Assembly (NCBI GenBank): GCA_034698045.1
Contig: JAQGAU010000524.1
Coordinates: 1-26,667 of the forward strand
DNA: 26,667 bases
Origin: Paramacrobiotus richtersi
Taxonomy: Eukaryota; Tardigrada; Eutardigrada; Parachela; Macrobiotidae
Direction: 5' to 3'
In this document: positions 1 through 12,405 of the stretch, one piece after another
Layout of the letters: each line of letters opens with the position of its first letter
Position numbering within the stretch: the stretch's first letter is position 1
Notes under the pieces: generated by a model
Told to the model about the DNA's origin: nothing
Databases searched by the model: none
What the model saw: only the letters and a program-made list of their open reading frames with translations
Translations under genes and position numbers: made by a program

Positions 1-73
1 CGGGGGCGAGTTCGGCGAAATGTCTGCGGCGAACTGTGCCGCGGCGAGAAGTCCGGCGGCGAGATGTCACGGT
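1..73. repeat. Degenerate GC-rich minisatellite, 14-15 bp unit
   Basis: About four imperfect copies of a unit starting CGGCGA, with unit starts near 13, 27, 42 and 57 and an eroded copy before them. The array is cut by the window edge, so its full length is unknown. No coding role is visible. Confidence 0.5.
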
Positions 74-1040
74 GCCGCCCAGACATACGTCGCCGATAAT
101 TCCGCAACGGCGGGAAAGGCAGATGTCATGTCCGAGCGGATACTTTGTTATCCCACTTGGTAGCCGCCGTAAAGCAGACTAAATCTGAACATAGCAACAA
201 GTAATACCTACATACTGTACATGCTTGACCAGTTGCCCAGAGGACAATCAGTGGTCCATTATACGACATTTGCGAGTACATTTACGCTACAACACAGCAG
301 AAAAAACACGCGAAGCGGCCGAACGAAGGCCTTATGTTGAGTAGAGTGGGTAGCATGAGCTTGTGCCGTAGCTTTCGGTCGTTTGGTAATTGAGGTAGGG
401 ATACTATTGATTTTCTTGTGCCATGTTGGGTGTCGGTTATGCATAAGAAGAGCCCTTCGTTTCTTTGTCGGAGTATTAGCACTGAAATGTTGATCGGGCA
501 CGCTTTATGAATAATGTGAAAGTTTGGAAATAACGATGGCTAGATTTTTTTATTAGTCTGTTGTTGAAATACATATGATACGCTTTTTAGTAGTGATTGA
601 TTATTCTAACTGACCCATCATTCTAACTATCTAGCTAGGTGTGTTTGTTGGTCGAAAACTTATCTGGAAAATCCGTACCGATATATAAAACTGTTAATAA
701 AAGAACGAACTATCTATATCTAATCTATCCATATCAAAATGTAAAAAAAGAAGGAACTACATAAATTCTGTTTTTCGTTAAGTTGATTCGTGGGCGCATT
801 TATCACTGTTTCAGTCTTTCACTTCCGGTCTGCCCCCTTTTGGACTATTGTTCCCCAGTCGTCGTGCAGTTTTTATTATCATTTATGCGTAGAATTAAGT
901 AGAATTATCATAATTTTTCCAATTTTTAACGTTTAATAAATGTTGGATTAAACTGTGCTAACTGTATTATATTCAAAAATTAAGCCATTTGGAACGGAAT
1001 GGGCCACAACGCAACAATATGCACCTGATGATCAAGCTGG
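74..1040. other. Intergenic, no gene seen
   Basis: AT-rich sequence after about position 500. The open frames here are short, have no homology I recognise, and show no signal peptide or plausible splice partner. Nothing functional is supported. Confidence 0.5.
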
Positions 1041-1046
1041 TTTATT
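1041..1046 (-). promoter_or_regulatory. Poly(A) signal of the 1207-2401 gene
   Basis: AATAAA on the minus strand about 160 nt after the stop codon. Two sister genes have the same hexamer at a similar distance, which supports it as their 3' processing signal. Confidence 0.4.
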
Positions 1047-1206
1047 TCACATCCGCAGTACAAAAGCGCTTCCATGAGACAACAAAGTTTGGATGATTCC
1101 CGCTCAAAAACGTTATCAAAATAAATAGACCATTTGCCCCGTGCATGCAATATGAAATGTGGCATCGTTTGTTAATATGCGTCGCACTTTCGGAATGGCA
1201 TTATAA

Positions 1207-2401
1207 TTAGCCGGGGTTGGCGGCTTTGTTCTTGAATCCCACGCCGACGCCCTTCATCATGGCAGCGCTGAGGATCTCGTCTGCCTGGGGACTAACGGCA
1301 TTGGCGCCGTAGCCACCATAGCCGCCGGCAGACGGGGCGGCGTTTGCCACCATGACCGCCTGGATGTTGTCCATGATGTTGCCGATCCGCGTGTGAATCT
1401 TACTGATGTCCGACGCTTCATTGGACGTGGCCAGGGCGTTGGCTTCCTTCTCAATGTTCTGCGCCGCCTCGAGACCGCCGGCTGGTCCGGGAGGCACCAC
1501 CACTTGACATGCCACTACGACCAACGTAATGCTTAGTATAAACTGGTACACATGTGGCCAGAATCTTATAAGAAACAAAAACCAAATAAAAATGTTACTG
1601 AGCCCATTTGGGCGAAATCACGTCCCCCGCGTACCCCAAACTGGGGGCCTCAGTTTTCACGTGTGAACATTGTACCACACTGACTGGCGTAAGAACCAAC
1701 GGGTGCAAATGTAAACAAACTCTTCTTACGACCGCTGTTAGCTGTATACTTTTATGTAAACCGACACAATTATAACAATAAAGCCGTTAGATGTCCTTAA
1801 CATATATGCACACCAGAAGCGGTTTCAATACATGCGCTGCAGACATCTTCACTAGGTACATATATTATTTTGCTTTTATTAGCTAACTGTTGATTATTTG
1901 TCAGTACTGCACAGGATGCCCGGTTTGTCGATACCTGATAATTAATTCAAGAAAAAAGTTGGACCAGCTTATGGCATATCTACATAATATTATGCCATAA
2001 TTTAGTTGAATTACATTGCATGATTTTCTGCATCATCTTCTTAGTAGGATAACCGGCTGGCAGATAATTTCATCATGATCATAGTTGAGCAGGATTTTCT
2101 GTTGGCACTGTACGGTATTTCAGTATAAAAGCGACATCTTTAAAACTCTGCGATAAACCCCGTTTAAGCAAAACAGAACGTTTTTTTACCACATTACTGC
2201 ATTACATATACATCACCAGAAGTTGTTCTCTATTTGTCTAGTATTTGATAATTTGATACTCTCTACTTGATAATTTTCAAAGAGTGCAAAATCAACACAA
2301 TTCTCTCAAGAAATAGTACAATAAAAAAAGGTATAGATTAGTGCCTTACCGTATGCAAATCCGCACAAACAGGATAACACAAAGACACTGAATCGGCCCA
2401 T
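1207..2401 (-). CDS. Small secreted protein, subfamily 1 (member A)
   Basis: Two-exon gene of 119 residues, family unrecognised. Exon 1 is 2350-2401 and codes a signal peptide beginning MGRFSVFVLSCLCGFAY. It ends at a good donor (G|GTAAGG). Exon 2 is 1207-1514, after a TAG acceptor, and the 835-nt intron is phase 1. The mature part starts near ACQVVVPPGPAGG, has a helical middle with IMDNIQAVMVAN, a Gly/Tyr-rich linker (SAGGYGGYGANA), and a tail with AAMMKGVGVGFKNKAANPG. It is a clear paralog of the gene at 6063-6871: the Cys-Gln-Val start, the IMDNIQAVMVAN core and the MMxGVGxGF tail align in order. Secretion is predicted from the sequence; the function is unknown. The exon is much richer in G+C than its flanks, which may reflect high expression. 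An alternative start at 1578 would read through the intron and is less likely. Confidence 0.82.
1515..2349 (-). other. Phase-1 intron of subfamily 1 member A
   Basis: AT-rich 835-nt intron bounded by GTAAGG and TAG. It joins the signal-peptide exon to the mature-protein exon. I see no nested gene or clear repeat in it. Confidence 0.7.
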
Positions 2402-3140
2402 TGTATTAGATAACCAGTAATGTAACTGCCGGTATATCAGTGAATACAGACGTTAGTGCAAACTGTGAATGGCGCTTCAGCGGCACGACGGTATCGGCAG
2501 AACGTGTGTTTTTAGCCGAACAACGCCTGCAGCGGCCGCGGTCGTCCATGCTCCGCCTGGTTGGTAGCGTCGATCGTCCAGCGGCGCGACCGTACGCTGC
2601 GTGTTCCACTGCGCTACATGGCCGCCCATTCATCATTTTGATGGATTGGTTGATGCATGCCCGTTCATCGTCTCGCCGGTGACGGGGAGTCTTGACACCG
2701 ACAGTGTGAATGGGCCGAGACGGTTCTCGTGACCTTTAAGCAGGCTGGCTGCCGTTACGAAAGTGCCCACTAGCCGAAGTGATGGGGCTCTTGGGAACAC
2801 AGGGTGGGTTAATTACACACGATACAACATCTGTTTGGAGGCTTTTTCGTGTGGGACCACACTCGCCCGAACATGTAGTACAACTTCGAACGTTACTCTG
2901 TGCTAATGTACGTGTGTGCTTCAATCGGATGTCGTACATCTGTAGAATCTGATGTACTTTTGAAGTACCTATATATGCTGTTAACTTTTTCGTTGCTCTG
3001 TTTGTGCAGAAATGTGTCGTTGTTGTAAGTATATTGTTGCGTATATCGTACTTGTTGATGTGATAAACATTCTGGATTTTGCAGTAGTGTAATGTGACCT
3101 CGTATATGACCACAAAGCCATAGAAAGTGTACTGGACGGA
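2402..3140. other. Intergenic between genes A and B, GC-rich patch
   Basis: Holds the upstream (promoter) side of gene A and the downstream side of gene B. A GC-rich patch at about 2460-2720 has overlapping open frames on both strands with no recognisable product. A perfect Pol III box-A-like word lies on the minus strand at 2606-2616, but no good box B or cloverleaf follows it. Confidence 0.4.
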
Positions 3141-3141
3141 T

Positions 3142-3147
3142 TTTATT
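3142..3147 (-). promoter_or_regulatory. Poly(A) signal of the 3302-3699 gene
   Basis: AATAAA on the minus strand about 155 nt past the TAA stop, at a spacing like that of the neighbouring family members. Confidence 0.4.
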
Positions 3148-3301
3148 CAGTTATAACTAGTATTAAATTATCAAGCCACCAGAAAACAGTGTCCAGGACA
3201 CCCATGACGCTAGTGCAAAAAATGATGGGTCATTCTCATCCCAGGCCACTGTAGGTGTGCCCAAGGGCGTGGTCTTCAGTCGTGCAGGTTGAGTCGGTAG
3301 T

Positions 3302-3699
3302 TTATTTGCCGCCACCGCCGCCTCCAGCCGAGGTCAGGGCGCCACCGATCCCGCTGAGAATGCCGCCGGCAAGGGAGAGGCCGTTGAAGGCGCGGGCGTT
3401 GGCCTTGGTGCCGGAGTGGTTGACCACCCAGTCGCCGCAGTTGGCCACCTCCGTCATGATGTCGCCCAGCGCGGCCAGAATCACGTTGTTGTCGGTAGTG
3501 CCCTTCAGCCTTGAGGCCGACGCGATGATGGCGTCACCGCTGCACGCGGCTTGCCCGTGGACTATAACAAAACGCAAACGTCAGCGAGTGTCCGCTTGTC
3601 TCAAAGATCAAGCCATGAATGTCTCAGTACTGGCTATCACAAGGCCAACTTACCGCACACCAGGAGAACTGCGAAGATGGCGGCTACAAGGATTCGCAT
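3302..3699 (-). CDS. Small secreted Gly-zipper protein, subfamily 2 (member B)
   Basis: Two-exon gene of 101 residues, family unrecognised. Exon 1 (3654-3699) codes the signal peptide MRILVAAIFAVLLVC and ends at G|GTAAGT. The 92-nt intron (3562-3653) is phase 1, and exon 2 is 3302-3561 after a TTATAG acceptor. The mature protein begins near HGQAACSGDA and has a helical core with LAALGDIMTEVANCGDW containing a second Cys, so one disulphide is possible. It ends in NGLSLAGGILSGIGGALTS followed by a poly-Gly run and a final Lys. The small-residue spacing in AGGILSGIGGAL is a glycine zipper, typical of helices that pack in membranes or oligomers. Subfamily 2 member C has the same C-terminus. A membrane-active or antimicrobial role is only an inference; a structural secreted protein is equally possible. 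Confidence 0.82.
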
Positions 3700-4580
3700 G
3701 GCTGTGGTTATAGTCCAATTACTGGAGTAAAAATTCCGAAGCAAAATGTACCAGACAGATGAAAAAACTAACTGAATTCTGCAAACCGTAAACAATCCTC
3801 ACGTCCATAAGTATGTGTGCATATCTGTTGGCTGCAAAGTGCCGCAGAGCGGAGGTATGCTCGGATTGGCTGTCCAGCGACCTAGGCCGCGCGTGTAATT
3901 AGCGTTTTGTAGAAAGCACGGGCGCAACGGACAAGATGCTGTTGCCTACTTACGAACACCTTTCATTGGCCGAAAAGTGTTAACGCGGTCGGTTTTCGGC
4001 ATTCATATTTTGCAGTTTACTGCCGCTTGTCAAAGAACTGTAAATGGGTTTTCCCTTGACCTGATGCTTAGTCATGTTGGCATTGTTACTGGTCATAATG
4101 GTTATGCAAATTGAAAAGCATCTTTGCACATGACGGTGAAAAGGGTCATCGAATCGTGTACACGACATTCAGTCTCCAGAGCTGCGCCTATTGCAGCTGC
4201 GAAAAAAACAGTACGAATGTGTGCAGTTTTGTGGTGTATTTCTTATACCACTTGTTTGCCGGCGGTGTAATTCTTAAAATACAAAAATGTGCCAATTGCA
4301 TGCTCACATATTCTAAAAGTTTAAAATTAGGCGATGAAATAACTGGATAGTAAAGATCTTTTTTAATGTATTCATGTGCTGTTGCTACAGATTCGTTACG
4401 TTGTTTGTAAGGCCTTTGTACATAGTAATATGTAAAGTAACATTCTTAATTTCTCTTTTTGCATTGTTTTCTATTATTTGGCTTCTTATTACTCTTGTTG
4501 TTTGGTGAGGTTCTGAGTTTTCGTATGAGTCTCGCATGTTAAAAATAGTACATCGGGATTCAGATCAGCGCTTTACTTGT
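3700..4580. other. Intergenic between genes B and C
   Basis: Contains the promoter side of gene B (no clear TATA box seen) and the 3' flank of gene C. A 79-codon frame at 4111-4350 has several Cys but no ATG start, signal peptide or splice partner, so I do not call it. Confidence 0.45.
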
Positions 4581-4584
4581 CAGA

Positions 4585-4590
4585 TTTATT
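4585..4590 (-). promoter_or_regulatory. Poly(A) signal of the 4780-5189 gene
   Basis: AATAAA on the minus strand about 190 nt after the stop. It fits the pattern seen after the two other minus-strand family members. Confidence 0.4.
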
Positions 4591-4779
4591 TTGTCACATC
4601 GATATTTCTTCAATAAATATAAAATTATCATGGCACCAAATGAACATTTCAAGAACATGCATCAGCAGACATACACCATCGCAAATGGCAACATTTTCCC
4701 TGGGCAAACGATAAGAAGGGCTCGGATCACGCTGGTGGCGTATAAAACGTCATACTCCCGAAAGTTAGCTCTCCAACGC

Positions 4780-5189
4780 TTAGCCGCCGCCAAACTTGCT
4801 GAGGGCGCCGCCGATACCGTTGAGGATGCCACCAGCTATGGTCAGGCCGTTAGCCGCACGGAGTGACGTCCCTGGCTTCTCCTTATCCACGTCGACGTTG
4901 TCGACGATGATGGCGACTTGATTGGCGATCGCGCCCAAGTTCTGGTAGGATTTGGCCTTACTATTAATGTCGGCCTGCATCGCCTTGGCGAGCGTCACGA
5001 TCTGCTGGGCCGCCTTGATCGTCACCTGCACATCGCCCTGCGAATCCACATGACCTGCAATGCACAACGTTCAACCAGTCATACATATTTTATCCATTCC
5101 AACTGTTAGCTTCAGATTAGCTGCCCAAACTTACCGATGTAAAGAATGCCCAAAGACATGCAAAGGAAGAAGGCCACTAACTTATCCAT
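4780..5189 (-). CDS. Small secreted Gly-zipper protein, subfamily 2 (member C)
   Basis: Two-exon gene of 109 residues, family unrecognised. Exon 1 (5135-5189) codes the signal peptide MDKLVAFFLCMSLGILYI and ends at G|GTAAGT. The 80-nt intron (5055-5134) is phase 1, and exon 2 is 4780-5054 after a TTGCAG acceptor. The mature part starts near HVDSQGDVQV and has a long amphipathic helical stretch with NLGAIANQVAIIVDNVDV. It ends in NGLTIAGGILNGIGGALSK and a Gly run. The last 25 or so residues match member B almost position for position, while the middle is diverged. Unlike member B, the mature part has no Cys. It lies tail-to-head behind B on the same strand and divergent from the plus-strand gene at 6063, so the pair may share an upstream region. 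Function unknown. Confidence 0.82.
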
Positions 5190-6062
5190 AGCACAGATCG
5201 ATATGTCAAAAGGAAAACTTTTACCGAACGGCAAATCTACGTGGCGAAATCAGAGAAATAGAAATCTGACTCAAAACAAGAGACTGCGTTAATGAATATT
5301 TCGGGTAAAGCCGTGGTATGCGTGGGCAGCGAACGCGAAGCAGTTATTAGATGTCACCCAATTGAGATATGATGGATAGGCACATGTGCAGACAACGGAC
5401 AGGTAAAAGGTCACGGTTCTTTGAAGATTTATGCATAAAGATCCAAGTCAGTTTTGACAACATCAACAACAAAACATTACTCCATTATTACAGCACGATT
5501 AACGCGTGATTAACGGCTAGACAGTGACATTCGAGGACGTTGCACGTGAAAAACAAACGAGTACTCGACGATTTATGAATGAATTAGGCCGTCTGCACGA
5601 GACAGAACACCCATGAATCACTGTCATTGTCACAGAATATATTATCAACGTAAACAAAACCACGTTCTTCGGTTTGACGATGGCTATTTACCAAACATGT
5701 GCATAACAAAGCAATGCTGCATGGTTAGCACAAGAAAGACAATCAAAAGGTTAATGTGTTTTTTGACCCAGCCCATGGTTTTATGCCTTTAATCTAGGTC
5801 AAACAATCAAACAACCACTTGCTGAATATGCATAATTTATGTACAGCCTAACCCCGATTAATGTTATTACCGTTGTACCGCTGTTCCGTCTAGCTGGACA
5901 TTGAGTTTTCAATGTGACACTGCACCTTTCCTGGCATATTTGCTTTGTATGACTGCGACTTACGAGACAGTAAAACCATTCTATCGCGTTCAATCAATAA
6001 TCTGTTTGGTGATTTTTAGTACGGAAAATTACTCTGTGATAATTCCAGGCCGACGATAGAAA
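5190..6062. other. Shared upstream region of divergent genes C and D
   Basis: 873 nt between two family members read in opposite directions. It should hold both promoters. I see no convincing TATA box, coding frame or repeat in it. Confidence 0.45.
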
Positions 6063-6871
6063 ATGGCATCTCTGGTGCCCTTACTGGCCTTCCTCTCCGT
6101 CTTCGCCCTGGGTATGTCCTTTCTTTGTTACTAGTATTGACCGCTGAACGGATCGCTGTATACCACAATGTCCAATTTGCACATGAACCGATCGGTGGTT
6201 TTTCGAAATCACACAGCCAAGAAACTTTGTTCGAGTTTTTGCAGTACTGGAATGAGCATCTAAATCATTTATTTAAAAATATAAATATTATTTTCAATAT
6301 ATTTTATATCAAAACTTTTGTAGAAATATTATGTAAAAATCGTATTATTTTCATACAAAAGTAGTAAAGGACCGTGAGAAACACGTGTCGTAGTCTACCG
6401 GAGGGCCATTTCAGTGCCTGTGCGGTACGCTTTTATCACAGAACTGTAGCTGTACCTGTAAACATTACCTGTATCAAGAACTCGCTATACTTTAGATATA
6501 GTAAGTGCTTGCCTGTATACATTACCGGTACCTATGCAAACCCTTATGATAGTTTGAATAATTATGCAGTAAAGTGCCAAGTGACCGTGCCTGCCGGACC
6601 CCAGGGCGGTCTGGACGCCGCCAAAGCCATCGAGATCCTCGGCATGGCCCTGCAGGTGGACGCCGGCGACGTCAACAAGGTGCACAAGGATCTCGGCGCC
6701 ATTATGGACAATATCCAGGCGGTCATGGTGGCCAACTCCCCCTCGGCCACTTCCGGGGCCTATGGCATGGCCGGTCCGATCAACTTCCAGAGCGATGAAG
6801 ACTTGTCGGCGTTGATGATGCAGGGAGTCGGCAACGGGTTCAGATCCAAGGCCGCCGGCACCCCTGGCTAG
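6063..6871 (+). CDS. Small secreted protein, subfamily 1 (member D)
   Basis: Two-exon gene of 116 residues, paralog of the gene at 1207-2401. Exon 1 (6063-6111) codes MASLVPLLAFLSVFAL and ends at G|GTATGT. The 458-nt intron (6112-6569) is phase 1, and exon 2 is 6570-6871 after ATTATGCAG. An ATG-less open frame running back into the intron, to about 6374, is not used. The mature protein starts near KCQVTVPAGPQGGLDAA and carries VHKDLGAIMDNIQAVMVAN in its core. After a Ser/Gly-rich linker it ends LMMQGVGNGFRSKAAGTPG. The core is nearly identical to member A at DNA level, so the duplication is recent or the segment is constrained. It is the only member on the plus strand. Secretion is predicted; the role is unknown. 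Confidence 0.85.
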
Positions 6872-8074
6872 CTGATCCCCTCTTCAAGCTGTGATGATGT
6901 TTTTGCTGATTGATGATCCGTTTTGATGACTCTCTGCAACATAAGTAATTGTACATGTGCTGATGGTAATGTTATATTTTCTAGGCACATCCATAACTTC
7001 TAATTTAAGCAGATTATCGAGACAATTTGAATGGCGTGTTAAGCGGAAGAACCCGGTGAATTATTTCTGGCACTGTTACCAACAACGAAAAAAGTACCGC
7101 CGTAAATATTGGTTTCATCGGTAGTTGTCGGGTAGGCAACCGCCCAGGGAACGTTAGCAAGTGAACTTTTATTTTACCTATTTCGCCAATACACTGCATT
7201 GAGTATACACCAACATAACATAGTGTAAATGAGCGACAGAAATTGCCCTGTTTGCTATACAAAGTGCTAAGCTGTTGCGGCACGTGCTTACATGTTATAC
7301 AGCCGAGCTATAGTACTGTAACTGCTTCCCAAATCGTGGTTGTGTTCGTCCCGCGGCTGTCCGGGCGCACGGAAATCATTAAATTCTAACATAAACCGGG
7401 CAGCTCCCCACAAACTATTCCTCATTGCGTTGCAATTTATATTGCCTGTAGAATGTTTCTGTTGAGTACTTCTCAGAAATTATAGTTGTAATAATAAGAG
7501 ACCACGGCTCGTGTTCGACAGGTATCACCGAATTCCCCGAAACGACTTGTTGTTCTGCTTTGCTTGCACAAGAAAAAAGAGCGAATCAACTTAAACAGTG
7601 ATCGAGACTTGGTAAACAACCCACCGCAAACGTCAATTGCGGTCAACAACATTTCCTCAGAAGCGGCTTGTTTTTGTAACAGAAACATCCGCTCTATCAC
7701 GTATTCTTTTTAACACAAAACGAGTTTATGCATTACTTCCATTTTCTCAACAAACGCATGTTTACACGCCTTGGGAAAATCTATTTCAAAAGCCGATAAA
7801 CATGTAATAACATATCCGTAATGATTATATGGACCGGCAACCTAACGACATAATATGTAAACCTGAACTTTGCAGGCGTTATTTCACAGCTCTCATTATC
7901 AGCTGATCCCAGTGTTGCTTGTTTCTAATTACAGTCGCTTTTAAGTGTCAGCATTTAGCCTCATTATTCTGCTTCTGCTCGTGACTGTTTTGTTTCTGCT
8001 CAAATAGCCCTTTTCCCTTGCCGTCCGGAGAAAATACTCATGCAGGTGTCCCTCCCGGATGTCCAGATACCGCG
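6872..8074. other. Intergenic before the dioxygenase gene
   Basis: 1.2 kb with no supported gene. It includes the 3' UTR of member D, where I find no AATAAA, and the promoter or leader of the dioxygenase gene. An in-frame stop at 7982 and a possible acceptor ending at 8007 leave room for an upstream leader exon. Confidence 0.45.
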
Positions 8075-9836
<1,762 letters not shown>

Positions 9837-12119
9837 ACGCTTTATATATACACTTAACTGCACAATGTGTGGTGTACAGTTATATAAAAGTGTAATGTTG
9901 TTTTGTAGTGTGTCATTGTGTACTACTGAATTGTGTGACACGTAAATTATGTGCAGCGGATTAAAATCTTATGTGTAATGTAACGGTAGAGTTGTTTAAA
10001 ACTTCAATAATGTTTGATCGTGTCTATATGGCACTGGCAGTGCTGTATATGCCTAGGACAAGTTTTGTTCACAGCAACGTGCGATATATATCTGAAGGAA
10101 GCTCACATTAAGAATCATCGCTATTAAATTAAACTACGGTGATTTTAACTACCCGATCGGGCCGTTACACATACAGCTTGACCAATTATCGGAAGTACGA
10201 TAAAAACAGTGAGGCCAAACAAAGACCGTTACGTGCATGCCAGTCAAAAACCACAAAAACGGAGCGCCATACTGCTTCCGGTCAGTTGCTTATCTTACTC
10301 GTGTGCAAGTACGTGCAAGTTTAACTTCCCCGCCGAAATAATGTTACGGCTATATAGACTCCGGTCAAACTGGAGGTTCTGTGCACGAGAGAAAGTGCCA
10401 GTCTAGTGCATCGATAAAAACGGTAGATCACAGGCACGCAAGGCTTTTGAAAGATCAACCTACAATTTCCGTCTGGCCGTCTGTGCACGCGGTGGCCGGT
10501 AGTTTCGTAATTTGGTCAAAAAGCTAAAGTAAGATGCCGCCCTCAAAATCTTGTTCGTACTAAATTTGATTAGATGATACGCCAATAATACCAATAAACG
10601 CACATAACTATGATAACGATTCCGAACCAGTTTTCAGCCAAAAAGTAGAGCTGTGCAATTTTACCTGTTAACCATCATAATCTGAACCCTTATGATTGTC
10701 TTGCAGTATGGCGGATGAGGATGCCTAATTAATGACACTCGATATTCGTACGGATTGCAACCGCCCCGGGTAGCGCTTACATGGCTGGTAATGCTGCAAG
10801 TTTAGAAGTCTTTTCAAGACCGTTGGAGACCGTGTCATAGGCTTTCATGCTAACTAAAAACGAGCAGAACTCTTTTTTTTCGCACTTACAGTCCACTATA
10901 TTAGTTGAAACTATTTACCAAATTTTTTTCTCTATCGTTTAAGCTATCATGTCACAAATCATAAACTTTTATCCTGGCGCCGTTACGCTGCTGTATGATC
11001 GTAATGGGTGAGGGACTTTTAAACTTTAACATTGGAAGTTGCTTTCGGTCGCAGGGCAACCGCCCTCAGTGGTCGTACAGGGTTGAAGGTATCGAGTGTC
11101 ATTAATTGTGCGCATAAACTTTGCCCTTTGACGGTACATGCGCTGCACATGCACAGGGTCACGTAACTCCGCTACCACTGCAGTTATTCTTTTTTTTATT
11201 TGGCAGTGGCCCAGAAACATTGTTGTAACGATAAAAACCAAAAATCAGATGAAAAATGTATCCCAGTTAGCTTGCGAAGGAACAGTTTAGCCAAACATCA
11301 AACTAACATTACCGCGCATTACTTGCATGCTAAACGCTGAAGCAAAAACAAGTCGATCTGCTTTCTCCTGTTCGTAAAAACAACCGTTTACCGATTTCCT
11401 TAAACAAAACAACTGCAGACTCACACCCCAAATGACTCGCAAGCTAACGGAACAAAAGCACAACGATCCAGAATTGTACGATAATGGTTATTTTTGTTTT
11501 GTTTACAGGCACGTTTTGTTGCGCACTGCCAACCTGACCCTGCACGTCCACGAGCCAGGAAATGAGCAAAGACAGTGGCAACGGAAGCCGGAAACGAATG
11601 AAAAACCGATTTCAGAGTGATATCAGACACAGATCACTGATCGCTATTCTCGGGGTTAGGCACATTCCAGCACGCTGACTGTTATCGAAATTTGTTGTTT
11701 TTTCCTTGTGACGTTAGATGATTCATGTTCACCCGTCTGATTTCCCAGCGAATGTTATGATAGAGGACTTGCTAACTGCAATACATCAGTTATTCTTGTA
11801 TGCATCGCGCTTTGCTTCCTCGTATTTAATTATCGCTGTTTTGTGCTTTGCTTCTTCGAAATTGTCTCCTCACATTACGAACCAGTCTGTTCAGTATAGT
11901 TGTCTGCCTAAACGTTCGACTATATTTCCCTGCTAAACTACCCACGTATGATCACATTCTAGCAGACTGGCCGCTTTCATTGGGATGACCTTTATATCCG
12001 TTTAAATATTTATACAAGTTCGTGTGAAACTATCCGTCAGTCGTGAGAACTGTAGATCAAGCAATTCCCGGACGTTAATTACCGTTTGCGGAAGTACTTA
12101 TTTGTTCGGTCAGGAGCTT
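9837..12119. other. Intergenic, no gene seen
   Basis: 2.3 kb of mostly AT-rich sequence. All open frames are short and unrelated to anything I recognise. No tRNA, repeat array or convincing exon is visible, and I find no clear AATAAA for the dioxygenase gene. Confidence 0.5.
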
Positions 12120-12167
12120 GCCACGCAAGGTTTCCGGAGGTCCGTTCCTCCATAGAACCTCCACCAG
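12120..12167 (+). promoter_or_regulatory. Possible non-coding leader exon of the GTPase gene
   Basis: A GC-richer stretch ends in a strong donor (CCACCAG|GTAAGC, GT at 12168). A matching acceptor, GGTTACAG, ends at 12753, just 32 nt before the ATG at 12786. This would make a 586-nt 5' UTR intron. The 5' boundary is unknown, and the TATA-like site inside the proposed intron argues for an alternative start instead. Confidence 0.3.
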
Positions 12168-12292
12168 GTAAGCTTTCTGTATGTACTTACTCTGACGTTT
12201 CGTTTTGCCGGTATATAATATGGAAATGCGTGGAGTAATGCGTCAGCTTATGTATATAGTTATGCGCCGAGCCTCCGAGGTGTAACATATAG

Positions 12293-12302
12293 TATATATA
12301 AG
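12293..12302 (+). promoter_or_regulatory. TATA-box-like element
   Basis: TATATATAAG about 490 nt upstream of the GTPase ATG. It could be the core promoter of that gene, but it competes with the leader-intron model and such words are common in AT-rich DNA. Confidence 0.22.
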
Positions 12303-12378
12303 AGTACCGGTTCGTGTTTGCCAAATAAGTACGCTTAAAGTAGCAAGCATTACAGCTCAATCAACGTTTTTATGTATT

Positions 12379-12405
12379 GTTTAGTTTAGTTTAGTTTATT
12401 CAAGA
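12379..12405 (-). mobile_element. Tail of an old non-LTR retroelement
   Basis: Read on the minus strand, an AATAAA signal is followed directly by CTAAA repeated three times. A poly(A) signal running into a short tandem tail is typical of CR1/Jockey-like 3' ends. The body of the element would lie at higher coordinates and is not recognisable. Confidence 0.33.

Noticed and set aside
2606-2616. Pol III box A-like word (TAGCGCAGTGG, minus strand) suggesting a tRNA or SINE
   Set aside because: No box B with GTTCGA at the right spacing and no cloverleaf pairing in the following sequence.
2406-2682. Overlapping open frames on both strands in the GC-rich patch
   Set aside because: No recognisable domain, signal peptide or splice partner; long frames are expected by chance in GC-rich DNA.
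4111-4350. Cys-containing 79-codon frame on the plus strand
   Set aside because: Starts at TTG with no ATG, no signal peptide, and does not resemble the neighbouring secreted family.
6374-6569. 5' extension of the member D second-exon frame
   Set aside because: It is intron sequence: a clear signal-peptide exon at 6063-6111 splices to 6570 in phase, matching the other three genes.
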